Positions 33,001 to 42,848 of a stretch of 64,000 nt of DNA are shown here, one piece after another; position 1 is the first letter of the stretch, and every line of letters starts with the position of its first letter. Made by a program: the position numbers and the translations under genes. The DNA is from JAGNXB01 sp942490895 (GTDB taxonomy: Bacteria > Bacteroidota > Bacteroidia > Chitinophagales > Saprospiraceae): contig CALNZC010000013.1 of NCBI GenBank assembly GCA_942490895.1, positions 1-64,000 on the forward strand, read 5' to 3'. The notes under the pieces were generated by a model that saw nothing but the letters and a program-made list of their open reading frames with translations, made no database searches and had not been told where the DNA came from.

Positions 33001-34996
33001 ATTCATATAACTCCCGATTATCGGTAGCATTTCCGATCACCTTTATCGAAGCACTCACTCTTTGTTCTTCCAGGATATGCCGGATCTTCTTTTCAATAAC
33101 TTTGATATTACTATTGGTATCATCGACTAGAAAAATGCGAATCTGTGCACTCCGCCATAACTCCGAAGCCACTAAAAATTTGGAGATATTCAACATTAAT
33201 TCGGCATTACTGTCTACACCTCTCCACCAAAGATCGATCTGGGCATATTTGCGAAAGCCGAACCGGTCATCATAATCCAGATAAAGCACATTATAATCCA
33301 GATCCATCAGTTTCTGGGTCATCTGTGCAAACCAGATGGGGTCCGCTGTATTTTTGGCCCAACCCATTAATATGGTGTTCGGTTCTATTCCCGAAAATCC
33401 AAAAGTGGAAGCAATCGATTCAATCCCCTTGAAAATATTTTTAACCTCCAGTCGTCGTCCGAATACACCATACTTTTTCAGCACCTCGTCATTGACGCTC
33501 TGTTCTCGTTTCGGAAACAGGAGTTTTGCTTCCTGATTTTCATACAGGTCAAAATTGGTCACGATACCCCGATGCCCCACCAACTCTTTACTGAATTCCA
33601 ACAGATGAGGACGATGGGTGGTCCCACCGCTGAATAAAAGCACATTCGGCTTCCAATTGCGTTGAGAATCCTGCTTATCATCCATTCGCCGTAATCCGGT
33701 CTTCACCACTGATGACCAGACACTTTGCCAAACATCACCGGAGCCCAGGGCCAGCTGCTTTTTTGCCAGCCAAAAATAAATACCGCCAATCACCACAAAT
33801 GCCGCCACCATTGCCAACATATCCAGACGGAACATGACTACAAACGTGGCAATAAAACCGGCCAGACCAACCCATTTTTTGACTTTGAAGGATGGATTGA
33901 AATCAGAGCTAGCCCAACTCTCCAGGAAGAAAGACAGGTTGATAAACCCGTAGGCGGCCAGATAAAACATCGAACAGATCCTGGCAATAGTATCCAGTTC
34001 ACCAATCAGAATTCCCGCCTCAGCGATCAGGACTGTGAAGATGAGTGCATTGCGAGGATCGTTTGCTTTACCCACACCCTTTGCGAAGAATTTGGGTGTG
34101 ATCTTGTCCACTGACATCGCCTGGAGAATACGAGGCCCTCCCAGAATACCGCCCAGAGCCGAAGACAATGTGGCACCCCAAATTCCGGCCACCACAGCTG
34201 GTGCAAAAAGAGCCAACTTGAGCAGAATATTATTGTCCGTGCGCAACAACTCTGAGTCGACTGAATAAAAAATAAATGTCGCGAGGGTGATATACACAAC
34301 AAAGCCGACACCTATGGCCCATAATGTGCCTCGGGGTATCGCCTTTTTGGGATCTTTCAGGTCGCCAGACATAGCGATCCCGGCTGTAAACCCGGTGACT
34401 GCCGGAAAGAAAATAGCGAAGACGGTCTCCATGGATACACTCCCTCCACCAGGCACATAAGTCAATGTCTCCGGAGATGCGGGTGACACACCGAAATAGA
34501 TGGAAATCAGAGACAAGGCGATGGCTGCCATGATGAAGAACTGTGTCTTCAAAGCAAAAGAGGTACTGATCAGCGCAATGGTTGTCATGATCAACAGAGC
34601 CAGTGAACCGCCCAGACGCAACCCGTTAATCCCCGCATCGAATCCGAAATAGGGATTAAAACTCTCCGCAAATCCAATCAGGTAAAGCGCAATACTTAAG
34701 GCCGTACCCGTGAATAAAGTCATACCAATCGCACCACCAATCGGTAAGCCCAAGCTCCTGGAAAGGACGTAATAGACCCCTCCAGCACCTACTTTTTTGT
34801 CCGTAGCAATGGAAGAAATACTCAACCCGGTGGTAATCGAGATCACATGGGCGATCAGAATGATCATGATGGTGCCCACCAAACCGGCATTACCCACGAC
34901 CCATCCGAGTCGCATATACATGATGACGCCCAGGATCGTCAGCAAAGAAGGTGTAAAGACACCCGCAAAAGCACCAAATTTCTTTTGATTCGACAT
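30020..34996 (-). CDS. SLC12-type cation-chloride cotransporter fused to a P-loop ATPase region
   Basis: This 1658-aa protein begins with a 12-helix APC/SLC12 transporter domain ('GAFAGVFTPSLLTILGVIMY', 'MRLGWVVGNAGL', 'GAGGVYYVLSRSLGLPIGGA', 'ATLSSALGGILGGPRILQAM'), typical of Na-K-Cl and K-Cl cotransporters, ending near residue 430. The next ~300 residues match the C-terminal cytoplasmic domain of SLC12 proteins. A long helical region follows. A P-loop ATPase segment with Walker A 'IAGNSGSGKTHFCKYL' near residue 1365 and a Walker B-like 'SVILVHDLEVWW' near 1435 ends in a winged-helix-like tail. The ATPase extension is not part of known eukaryotic or most bacterial SLC12 proteins. I infer regulated salt cotransport. 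It precedes an MscS gene. Confidence 0.8.
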   Translation of the reverse strand: MSNQKKFGAFAGVFTPSLLTILGVIMYMRLGWVVGNAGLVGTIMIILIAHVISITTGLSISSIATDKKVGAGGVYYVLSRSLGLPIGGAIGMTLFTGTALSIALYLIGFAESFNPYFGFDAGINGLRLGGSLALLIMTTIALISTSFALKTQFFIMAAIALSLISIYFGVSPASPETLTYVPGGGSVSMETVFAIFFPAVTGFTAGIAMSGDLKDPKKAIPRGTLWAIGVGFVVYITLATFIFYSVDSELLRTDNNILLKLALFAPAVVAGIWGATLSSALGGILGGPRILQAMSVDKITPKFFAKGVGKANDPRNALIFTVLIAEAGILIGELDTIARICSMFYLAAYGFINLSFFLESWASSDFNPSFKVKKWVGLAGFIATFVVMFRLDMLAMVAAFVVIGGIYFWLAKKQLALGSGDVWQSVWSSVVKTGLRRMDDKQDSQRNWKPNVLLFSGGTTHRPHLLEFSKELVGHRGIVTNFDLYENQEAKLLFPKREQSVNDEVLKKYGVFGRRLEVKNIFKGIESIASTFGFSGIEPNTILMGWAKNTADPIWFAQMTQKLMDLDYNVLYLDYDDRFGFRKYAQIDLWWRGVDSNAELMLNISKFLVASELWRSAQIRIFLVDDTNSNIKVIEKKIRHILEEQRVSASIKVIGNATDNRELYELMKIYSSDTDLVLVGIPEVQLEEAGTFVGHTNDLVSTIGTTLLVKASTQFNEIAFLSPQSKQVVPLETVDAAIPEFVELDDQDLRELLIQLDQDLNGIFDRFAADAFGPIQEKYMGLFQVVLQAWEEKISAGSDVQQVMSAYEELLQTFKHHLEKLRSGDLHILVEMFAEQNQLCMEEMNTVLKTLPKRVRYSVDGRPVRIPLRVLGNVQFKRTLVPMMLKIYRDFGYGYYAHIYKATNEIISKIYHLFQWENFSDTDRISPDNELLAKTEILQLLREQATYYQGLKGRFLDECQSAIRHLTNDILRNCQSTDPISELRQIRTHLDNRRVRSEEESLAQFPHQWGENQQALHSTCELNLTLACSNLMIGQRLELMLSRLGKDVNAKISGQLQKHGMDLAQLPEEIIDGIDLSVFETIPLPEGALWDANLFMEPMNGLSSLIQPLLQRDTSVLNRVLFEDYQRNQLDSSTPITLDMPRILDFILETKLYEPVRRLLERYLQEAASLQDQQANRIILLKSTLAEENSLKISKKEIRRLFQTMKDRNTMELEEFQSKVSRLEEGMRTVLYELHLELDSRYLVEHAENWDRFITISKRKAGLQVFMNRARTALRNSVNNLTHVFQTKQHESDVSEFLTLYEHKTDLEKGFLFVQDFLPQKKILNKLPFYYKQLFLGKHLPVQNEYIGRDRELLEFATWKNEKGRGALLIAGNSGSGKTHFCKYLAQQLKSKSNVILELSGRQGSLQELKRLTASASNLKGGIDECLEQLPAHSVILVHDLEVWWDRTTSDDALSRLIQMVEKYQKKHFFILNVNLFALAALREHRPLGRVVTSTILLTPMSDEALMRILLERHQIGGLDLVFRGESNPYHTLGFRRHLKQFAEVSHGNIGLALQLWLRSITSGTDHEITVDRIAQNVELDVTRAGWKWMIYQLVLSRHLTKHEVTHLFEGDQETVQGILYELERCQLIEKEGTQGYVLNPVVRPGVEFWLEEQSFFH

Positions 34997-35354
34997 AAAG
35001 ATCTCTTACCTGTTCAATTCATGGCCAGCAGCCTATCAAAAGACGCCAATACTGATCCATCCAAAAACATCTCTCACAAATTCTGCCTGTTGAAGGCTGA
35101 ATAGCCAATGAGTGGCCGTTCATTCACAAGGCTCCTCATCAACTTGCTCTCTATTCTGCTTGAGAAGGACCGATAGGGCACTGATCGAGGCCTGCCAACA
35201 GTCGTCCCAATATACAGCGAATCAAATCGATATAAGGCTGAGGCTATATCAGCACCAGACAGACGCTGTCGGTTCACGACCTCATCTAGCTAGAACGAAA
35301 CCGTTATGGAAGCATATGGTCTTTGACAAAAAATCAAACCCTCGCTCATCATGC
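34997..35354. other. Intergenic gap before the cotransporter gene, nothing recognised
   Basis: About 360 bp between the cotransporter start and the sprA terminator. It should hold the cotransporter promoter, but I found no confident -7 box. Short frames here lack protein character. Confidence 0.4.
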
Positions 35355-35404
35355 CCAAAAGAAAAACCCTGCCCAATAGACCTTAGTCGTCTTGGGCAGG
35401 GCTT
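35355..35404 (-). terminator. Intrinsic terminator after sprA
   Basis: On the minus strand a stem AGCCCTGCCCAA / TTGGGCAGGGTT (about 10-12 bp) is followed by TTTTCTTTT. It lies 40 bp after the sprA stop. Confidence 0.8.
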
Positions 35405-35443
35405 GTTTCAAGTCACGGAACAGAGATCCCTGATCGGGACCCA

Positions 35444-38400
35444 TCAATTCAAGGTGAAAATCACATTGATACCACCCACATTGGTGGTTGTTTTAAATCC
35501 GTTGAATGTTTTTGGCTTGTTCTGTGTGTACTCGTATCGCAATTGCAGACGTAATTGAGAATTGATCGGGTAATCAATTGTCGGATTGATACGGATAGAC
35601 CGGTTTCCTCGAGCGGGAATAGAGATACTTCCATCGGCAGGATTATCCACGGCATCCAACTGGTGATTGATCTGAATATCATCTCGGAAACTGAAACTCA
35701 GATTCAAGGTCAAATCCTGGCCCGGCATATTCTTCTTGTCCTTCTTATTCACACCAAAGTACAGGAATGGAATTTTCACCTTGGGGATCACATAACCCAG
35801 ATTGAACGTAAACTCACTGGCCTTGGTTTCCGGCAATTGGGGATCATTCAGCAACAGTTGCAGTTTACGGCTCTTATTCCATGTAAAGGCCAGATTGATA
35901 TTGTTCTTCGTTCGCAGATCAACACCGATCAATGGCGAAAACTGCTCATCAATGATCACATCAGGAATGATAAATTCGGAATAGAAATTCAGGCTTTCCT
36001 GGTTCAGTTTGGTCGGATTATCCGGATCAAAATCTGTGTAATCCGATTGGAAGCTGTTCACCGTCAAGGTGGAACGATATCCATGGGTCAATCTGAAGCT
36101 GTTGAATACTTCCTTCATGCCAGGCAGCTTTGCCAGACCATCGTAGGTCATCTTCCAGTTCGGACGCGGCACGTAATTAAACAATCCATTCAATAATGGC
36201 GTGGTATTCGGATCTTTTCCGGTATAGGTGGCAATAAAGGAAGGCACCAGTACCTCTAATTGTCGTTTACCAAAACCTTCAGTATAGCCTGGCTCTAATG
36301 GGTGTGTACCCACACCCAATCGCTTGGATATGATTTCACGATTGGTTTGGAATTCTTCGAATAGCTGTTTAACACCATCATCATTTTTAAAGATGGTATT
36401 TAATGACATAAAGGAAATGGAATACGAACCAATGTTCTGGATCGGGTTGTGACTGAAATCTTCACCCGGCGTACGGACCTTAAATAACTCAAATGAGTTT
36501 TCCGAATAGTTTCGATTCAGATCCACATCTATTCGCAAATTATTGACAGGCTCCAGAGTCAACGTTCCACGAAGAGACTGTTGATAGGTCCGCTCCACAT
36601 TTTGGTTGAGCCAGACATTTCGGGTGATCCACTCATTGGATGCTGCATTATCCAACCAAGGTGTTTTGGGTGCATCCAGACCAGAGATAAAACCCCATCC
36701 CGGTGCGGTAAAGTCCTCCATGCCCAACAATTGCGAATTCGGTGTAAATCCGGGAACAGTGTTGGTGAATTGTTCCTGATAATCAATTCGTGCGCGTCGC
36801 AAACTCAGTAATGGACGAATAATGATCTTCTCCACAATGGTGGGTCCGGTTCGCTTTTTCTTTTCCTTCTCTTTATCGTCCTTACTCTTTGGATCATCCG
36901 GATCCGCAGGGTCAGTCTGATTTTTTGGATCATCCGGATCATTGGGAACGCCAGGTTTGCTTCCCCGTACATTCGCTGGTTCTCGCTTCACCCGACTGGA
37001 ACCCTTGTTCCCTTGAATCTGATTCAAATAGTTCCATTGCCCATACAAACTCTCGAAATTCAAATCGGCATTTAATCGCCTGGTCTGGCCATTTCGAATC
37101 GTATTACCCAGAGTGTCCACATTCAGGGAAGCCGTATTGTAGCTGTACAAACCATCATACTGAGCGCGCAAGTTGATCCAATCCATGAATGGAATATTCT
37201 TGGTCGGCACCGTATAGTTGGCACTCATATTATGGTTATAATCTTTTGTCCGACCCAGATTCTTGATATTCTCCCACACATAGTCTTTCTTGACCTGAGA
37301 AGGTGTGGCTATGCCACCATCATCAAATTCAGGCAGCTCATCGATCACGGCGCGATTCAATGCATTGAAGGTAAATTTCAATGACTTGGTCAGGTCCCAT
37401 TGCATGGTATAGTTCCTGTCCCACCACCATTGTTTGTTGTAGAAGGTATTCAGACGTGGATCCGGGCCGGCAAATCGGTAAGTGGTCACTCCGAATCGCC
37501 GATCCATGATCGTATTAAAAGTGAAGTTGTTTGGAACCGGGTTGAAATTGAAATTCTTGACGAGGTTGAAATACTCCTTGTTCTCGATCAAATTCTTAAA
37601 TGGCTCAATATATTTCACCTTGATCCCGTAGTTATAATTAAAGCCACCATTCTGATTTGTCAAGATATCGCTGGCAATAATCGGATCCTGTTTGGCGGTT
37701 TCAGACCACGCATAATTGAAACTGAAATTCTCAATATTCCAGGGCATGGGTTTTCGGTCGGTATTGGTCCGATCCTTTCGCACATTCGTGAAATTATAAC
37801 TCTTGATCGTCGTCAAGGTGAGAGCAGCCTGTTTAACAGAGTCTCGAACAGACGTTTCCTGGATGGCGGCCAATTTCTCCTTGAGAGGCACATCCAGATC
37901 ATACGGATCAAATTGTGGTGTACTTTTGGTATTGCTGTACTGAGCGTAGAATGGAATTTTAATCCCGGTCTTTTCGGGTAGGAATTTTCCCAATTCAAAT
38001 GAACCTGCAATATCGTAGTTAAAATCTTCTTTTCTCGCTCTGGCCTGGACACGCTGATCCAATGCACCATACCCGATACTACTATAATTCGTGGAAACAT
38101 CGATTCGTCCGAAGTCAGCTAATTGCATTTGCATTCGGGCTGTTGCAGCATAACCCGCCCGGTCATCCAAACCAGATAATCGCAATTCATTGACCCAAAC
38201 CGAGGCACAGTGTTCCTTCGAATCTTTATTCCGGACTCCGATCAAGACACCACGGACTAATCCGATGTTGGGATTTCCCTTGACTCGTGCATATTGGGTG
38301 AAATTCACCCCATTGATCACTTTGATGATCTCCTGTTCATATTCCGTTTGAAGATCGGCATCGGTGTCGCCATTCCGATCGAGTTTCAGATCCTTGAATA

Positions 38401-41400
38401 TGGAGAGATCAAAGTCAAATTCGTTTTGCTCTGGCCAGATGTATCGCCTATAGGTATTATCTCCTAGCATCGGAGCGCCTTCTGGCTGTGAAACTGCCAG
38501 AGGTATTTCGTATTCGTAATAGTTGTTTTCGAAATCGCTACCAAAACGAATGAACATACTCAGATCACCGTCTTCGATTTGATCCGTTAATTCACCCAGT
38601 CCCGGCAATTTACCCTCTTCGACGTGAACAAACATCTTCATCTTTTTATAGACACGCATGTCCAATTGGAAGAGTTTATAAATGCCGATAAAATCACCAA
38701 TATTCTGTTTGAGTCCGCAAAAATCCAGACTCAACGATTGTTCATTTTGCAGGAGGTTGGGATACAATCCAGCATTGTTTTCACGCTCGATACCCGGTGG
38801 CAGATCATATCCGAATGGACTGTCGTTAGAGTTCCGTTCTACGTTGATCGCATTGATATCAAATAAGGTTGTCGTGAAATTCGGCTCTCCAACGGAAGGT
38901 TGGATCCGCTCATATTCTCGCCACTGGTTGCGGACCATACTGATCTCGGCAAAACGGAGGGTCACGGGTTGGTTGAATTCGGTGAGGTACATCCGAATAA
39001 AACGCATCGCCCGATAATCCGAGATACTTCCAACCCTTTTGGTAAACTGATCAATCGGAATTTTCACTCGATACCAGATCCGTCCCTGTTCACCAGGTAC
39101 GGCATCGATAATATATTGGTTGAATTGCAATTCACCATTCGGACCTTCATCCAGAGGAATCTCATATTCAAAATAGGATTCCGCTTCGTTCATGGTACCA
39201 TCCCGGTTGATATCCTCCATGTCCGGCAGGAACCGGCTGGCCGTAGTAAATCCATCATTGCTGGGTGGTTGTGCCGAGTTACCCTGCATACCGTTAAATC
39301 CGGAATAGCGACTGTATATGTTATTCTGTGTGCCATAGCGGCTGTCCCGATACGCCACATAGTCATCATTAGATGGGTCATTTTGAACGCGGGCCAGGAA
39401 ATCTGCCTGAGCCCCTCCAGCCTGAAGGTTCTGAATATAATTTCCAAATACGAGCGCCTCACCGGCGTTGTCCAGTCCATCCAGACCCACATCTTGCAGT
39501 TGCTGATCGCCTTGATCCGGATCCAGAGAAGTATTGATCTGACGGTTCGCTGGAATACGTCCCCAGGCTGTCGTATCAACAGTTGCTGGATTGTCACTGG
39601 TCGGCAAGCCCTGCTCAAATGATTTTCGACTGTCCCGAAGAATATCCTCCGATATATTCCCAATATTGATGACCAGTTTTCCCGGGTTTCCACCTGTATT
39701 TAAAAAGGGCGTCAACATCCACATTTCAATATATCCGATGTTGGCCTGTTCCCAGTCTGTTGTGGTCAGGTCGCGCATGATTCCTCCCCATCTGGAGCTC
39801 GGATTTTTCAATGCGCCATTGATATTGACTCCATCGGAATATTTTGTACCTCCGATCTCATCAAAGTTGTAAGGCCCTCTTGCTTCAGGAAAATAGCGCA
39901 GATCCAAAGTCCTGATCTCCGTATTGGTTCCCAAAGGCAATTGTTGATTGGGAAATACTTCGGTTCGGTCTACATAGGACTGATAGGGATCGTTTCGAGC
40001 CTCATCATTCCGCACACTCGGGTCGATCTGATACCAGTTCAGCATGGCTCGGTTGACACCACCCAAAGTACTATTGATCTCTTTTCCTTCCGGAAAACGT
40101 TCAATGGATTTGGTACCCGCGTCCTGTGGTACACTGGCAATCACCCACTGTGTACTGGGAATATGGATGGGTAGATTGGCTGTACTACCTTCAAAGTCAT
40201 CCAGATAGACAATCCCTTCTTTTTCGCTACCCTCATTAATAGCCCGGGCATGCCCAGGTTGGAGGTAGGCCCCTTCCGCTGCAACCTGAATAGATGATTT
40301 AGCCTTTGTATCGATAAATGGAATTTTATCCACGGCTCGAGTTAACCAGGGCGCTTCCTTATTAAAGGTAAAGTCCAATCCATACACCCGATTGTTAATG
40401 GGGTCATCTCCGATATTCACTTTGAATGTCTGCGGTCGTTCAAAAAGCTGGAGGTAGGTTGCTCCAACGGTAAAGTCTTTACTTCGTTCATAGTCCGCTC
40501 GAAGTCCCAACATCGTTCGGGTCTGAAACCCGAAAAGGGTATTATCCTCAAAAGAGACCCGGATAGGGGTTGCCGCTTTCAAGTAGGCCTCATTCAAGAT
40601 AGTGATCTGGCCCACATTATAGTCGACAATATAATCTTCATTCTCTCGCAGGGGAGTCCCTCCAGCCGTCACCTTTAGTGAGTTTTTGGGGAGATTAAAT
40701 GCTCCCAGAGAAATACGACTGGTGACGTTTGTCTTGTAAGTTCCCTTAATGACAAATCGGTTCTTGTCCAACACCTCTCGGGCACGGACAAGTGTTGTAT
40801 CATACAAATCCTGATAGCTGTAAAATTCTCGAAGCTCGGGATCATCAATCCGATTGGTTAATGAACTACCAAAAGGCTCGAGAACCGGGAACATGATCCG
40901 CCCATTTTGCGGAAAAATGGTCAGTCCGGGGACATAGTCAAAAATACCGTCCGGCTGAGGATCACCCTGAACGTTCAGGTTGTCCATATTGAATACCCGA
41001 ATCAACGGGATAGCTGCCAAATTGGAAGAAGGCAAAAAGCGCTTCAACCCCTGTCCTGGATCTTCATAATAAATGTCGAGTTTGAAATCCTCTCGACTGA
41101 CATTATATGCCCCAATATTATAGACGTTCTTCATCATCAGATCCCAGAGTGGAATATCCACACGCTGAGTGATACTCTTCAACATCTTCACATAAAGGAC
41201 ATTGGGTTTCTGTTGATCATATGGAATATCATCTGCGAATTCCCCGACCTGATAATGGCGGCCGTTGTAGGTATATTCATAACTGATTCCCAGTACATCC
41301 TGAGGCTTCAGGTTGGTGGTAATCGAGATGAATCCCAGTTTCGCCATATTGGCATCCAATGTATATTCTGTTGCCGATAACAACCGCGCCGTGATCTTTT

Positions 41401-42688
41401 CAAAGTCACGGGTCTGTTCCATCTGAAATTGACTGGAGGTCAATGTGGACACGGATCCTTCCAGGGATCTCGCTTTTCCATTAGTGGCCCTGATCAGATC
41501 AAAGAATTGGTTGGATTCATTCGTCGGCAATTCCTGCCCCAGGATATCCAGGTTGATGGGTCCGGTTTTACCATAGGTGTTTTTACCATCCGGATTGGTA
41601 AAGCGATCATATTCGCCGATGTCCGCGACAGCAACGATATCCCGGATATTTTCGGTTTCATTTCGGTCATTGGTTACCCAAACTTGAACCCGGGTCACCT
41701 GAAAAAGGCTGTTGACCTGTGGCAGATTCCGCAAGACCTGTTCGAAGGCATTCCGGTTGTATTGAGACAGGAGGAAGTTTCTGTTTTCGTCGTACTGATC
41801 AGCCTTCGCTTCAAAGTCCTGGACCTGAGCACCGCCCTGGATGGTCAACTCTTTTCGGTTGGATTGTTGCTGGGACGCCAGCGCAGTCAGACGGAGGTAG
41901 CCAAACTTCAGTTCCGTTTTGATTCCAAACAGGGCTTGACTTCCCTGGATGAGGTTACTGCGTAACGGCAGACTGACATTACCGGCTTCGATCTTCTGAA
42001 TGATATCATCTTCACTGAATTCCTGACCACTATAATCCAGTTTGACCTTGTTGTCAAAGCTGAAGGTAGCCTGGTTGTTAAAGCTGGTCGAGAGGTTCAG
42101 CTTTTCACCAATCTTACCTGTGACATCCACCTGGATACCCATACGGAAGTCAAATCCACCTTGCAGACGTTGACGGATGGGGAGAACGGGGTTATCGGTT
42201 TTATTGTAATTGACACCAAAGAACAGGTCAACCTGTCCTTTAGGCGTGATCTCGATCTTGTTACCACCGAATAGCCGGTCCAGCAAACTGCTTTTCAGGT
42301 CAAAACGAGCAATGGGGTCCAGTCGATCAGAAAGACTGTTTTTTGCAGAACTGAGGCCACTGAGTTTGTTGAAATATTCCTGCTCCAGTTCCTTGCTGCG
42401 GTAGTCCATGTATTCCTGGAATCCCATCTGGCTGGGTGCTCGATAGTATTCGCTCCCCATTTTTTCGGAGATCAGGTAGTTTCCGCTGGAGGGATCGTAT
42501 TCGATATTCTTCTCCACAAACCCGGGGTCGCCTAATTGGATCGGGTCCTTACCCTCACCATTCTTCCAGAAGCCATAGTCCGGAAGAGTGTCCTTTTGCA
42601 TAGGCCAACCGGTAATGTTCGTTGCCGAAACAGCGGTCATGCCCAGGAATACCCAGAAGATCCATACCAAAAAATACCTCATAGCCAA
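35444..42688 (-). CDS. sprA: Type IX secretion/gliding motility translocon protein SprA
   Basis: The 2414-aa exported protein has a signal peptide ('RYFLVWIFWVFLGMTAVSA') and a huge outer-membrane beta-barrel, matching the ~2400-residue SprA of Flavobacterium johnsoniae. SprA is the outer-membrane channel through which type IX substrates and SprB-type adhesins pass. Visible features are the repeated SprA N-domain sections ('GGFDFRMGIQVDVTGKIGEK', 'YEYTYNGRHYQVGEFADDIP'), a C-terminal strand series ending 'YEYTQNKPKTF', and the last residues 'GINVIFTLN'. A low-complexity Asp/Pro/Lys linker ('PDDPKNQTDPADPDDPKSK') at about residue 1930 is unusual. Upstream lies ruvA in the same direction, as in other Bacteroidota; an intrinsic terminator follows. 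Confidence 0.97.
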   Translation of the reverse strand: MAMRYFLVWIFWVFLGMTAVSATNITGWPMQKDTLPDYGFWKNGEGKDPIQLGDPGFVEKNIEYDPSSGNYLISEKMGSEYYRAPSQMGFQEYMDYRSKELEQEYFNKLSGLSSAKNSLSDRLDPIARFDLKSSLLDRLFGGNKIEITPKGQVDLFFGVNYNKTDNPVLPIRQRLQGGFDFRMGIQVDVTGKIGEKLNLSTSFNNQATFSFDNKVKLDYSGQEFSEDDIIQKIEAGNVSLPLRSNLIQGSQALFGIKTELKFGYLRLTALASQQQSNRKELTIQGGAQVQDFEAKADQYDENRNFLLSQYNRNAFEQVLRNLPQVNSLFQVTRVQVWVTNDRNETENIRDIVAVADIGEYDRFTNPDGKNTYGKTGPINLDILGQELPTNESNQFFDLIRATNGKARSLEGSVSTLTSSQFQMEQTRDFEKITARLLSATEYTLDANMAKLGFISITTNLKPQDVLGISYEYTYNGRHYQVGEFADDIPYDQQKPNVLYVKMLKSITQRVDIPLWDLMMKNVYNIGAYNVSREDFKLDIYYEDPGQGLKRFLPSSNLAAIPLIRVFNMDNLNVQGDPQPDGIFDYVPGLTIFPQNGRIMFPVLEPFGSSLTNRIDDPELREFYSYQDLYDTTLVRAREVLDKNRFVIKGTYKTNVTSRISLGAFNLPKNSLKVTAGGTPLRENEDYIVDYNVGQITILNEAYLKAATPIRVSFEDNTLFGFQTRTMLGLRADYERSKDFTVGATYLQLFERPQTFKVNIGDDPINNRVYGLDFTFNKEAPWLTRAVDKIPFIDTKAKSSIQVAAEGAYLQPGHARAINEGSEKEGIVYLDDFEGSTANLPIHIPSTQWVIASVPQDAGTKSIERFPEGKEINSTLGGVNRAMLNWYQIDPSVRNDEARNDPYQSYVDRTEVFPNQQLPLGTNTEIRTLDLRYFPEARGPYNFDEIGGTKYSDGVNINGALKNPSSRWGGIMRDLTTTDWEQANIGYIEMWMLTPFLNTGGNPGKLVINIGNISEDILRDSRKSFEQGLPTSDNPATVDTTAWGRIPANRQINTSLDPDQGDQQLQDVGLDGLDNAGEALVFGNYIQNLQAGGAQADFLARVQNDPSNDDYVAYRDSRYGTQNNIYSRYSGFNGMQGNSAQPPSNDGFTTASRFLPDMEDINRDGTMNEAESYFEYEIPLDEGPNGELQFNQYIIDAVPGEQGRIWYRVKIPIDQFTKRVGSISDYRAMRFIRMYLTEFNQPVTLRFAEISMVRNQWREYERIQPSVGEPNFTTTLFDINAINVERNSNDSPFGYDLPPGIERENNAGLYPNLLQNEQSLSLDFCGLKQNIGDFIGIYKLFQLDMRVYKKMKMFVHVEEGKLPGLGELTDQIEDGDLSMFIRFGSDFENNYYEYEIPLAVSQPEGAPMLGDNTYRRYIWPEQNEFDFDLSIFKDLKLDRNGDTDADLQTEYEQEIIKVINGVNFTQYARVKGNPNIGLVRGVLIGVRNKDSKEHCASVWVNELRLSGLDDRAGYAATARMQMQLADFGRIDVSTNYSSIGYGALDQRVQARARKEDFNYDIAGSFELGKFLPEKTGIKIPFYAQYSNTKSTPQFDPYDLDVPLKEKLAAIQETSVRDSVKQAALTLTTIKSYNFTNVRKDRTNTDRKPMPWNIENFSFNYAWSETAKQDPIIASDILTNQNGGFNYNYGIKVKYIEPFKNLIENKEYFNLVKNFNFNPVPNNFTFNTIMDRRFGVTTYRFAGPDPRLNTFYNKQWWWDRNYTMQWDLTKSLKFTFNALNRAVIDELPEFDDGGIATPSQVKKDYVWENIKNLGRTKDYNHNMSANYTVPTKNIPFMDWINLRAQYDGLYSYNTASLNVDTLGNTIRNGQTRRLNADLNFESLYGQWNYLNQIQGNKGSSRVKREPANVRGSKPGVPNDPDDPKNQTDPADPDDPKSKDDKEKEKKKRTGPTIVEKIIIRPLLSLRRARIDYQEQFTNTVPGFTPNSQLLGMEDFTAPGWGFISGLDAPKTPWLDNAASNEWITRNVWLNQNVERTYQQSLRGTLTLEPVNNLRIDVDLNRNYSENSFELFKVRTPGEDFSHNPIQNIGSYSISFMSLNTIFKNDDGVKQLFEEFQTNREIISKRLGVGTHPLEPGYTEGFGKRQLEVLVPSFIATYTGKDPNTTPLLNGLFNYVPRPNWKMTYDGLAKLPGMKEVFNSFRLTHGYRSTLTVNSFQSDYTDFDPDNPTKLNQESLNFYSEFIIPDVIIDEQFSPLIGVDLRTKNNINLAFTWNKSRKLQLLLNDPQLPETKASEFTFNLGYVIPKVKIPFLYFGVNKKDKKNMPGQDLTLNLSFSFRDDIQINHQLDAVDNPADGSISIPARGNRSIRINPTIDYPINSQLRLQLRYEYTQNKPKTFNGFKTTTNVGGINVIFTLN

Positions 42689-42848
42689 TAGCCTGTCTCT
42701 GATCGAAGAGTCCGAAAATAGCCGAACCGCTTCATGATGTTTTTATCTATCTATTCCAACCCAGTCCGAAGAATTCCCTCGTAACCAGCCTAACTACATC
42801 CCTCGTTATACGGGAATTGCCCCGTAGAGTTGCCTGTTCCATGATCCA

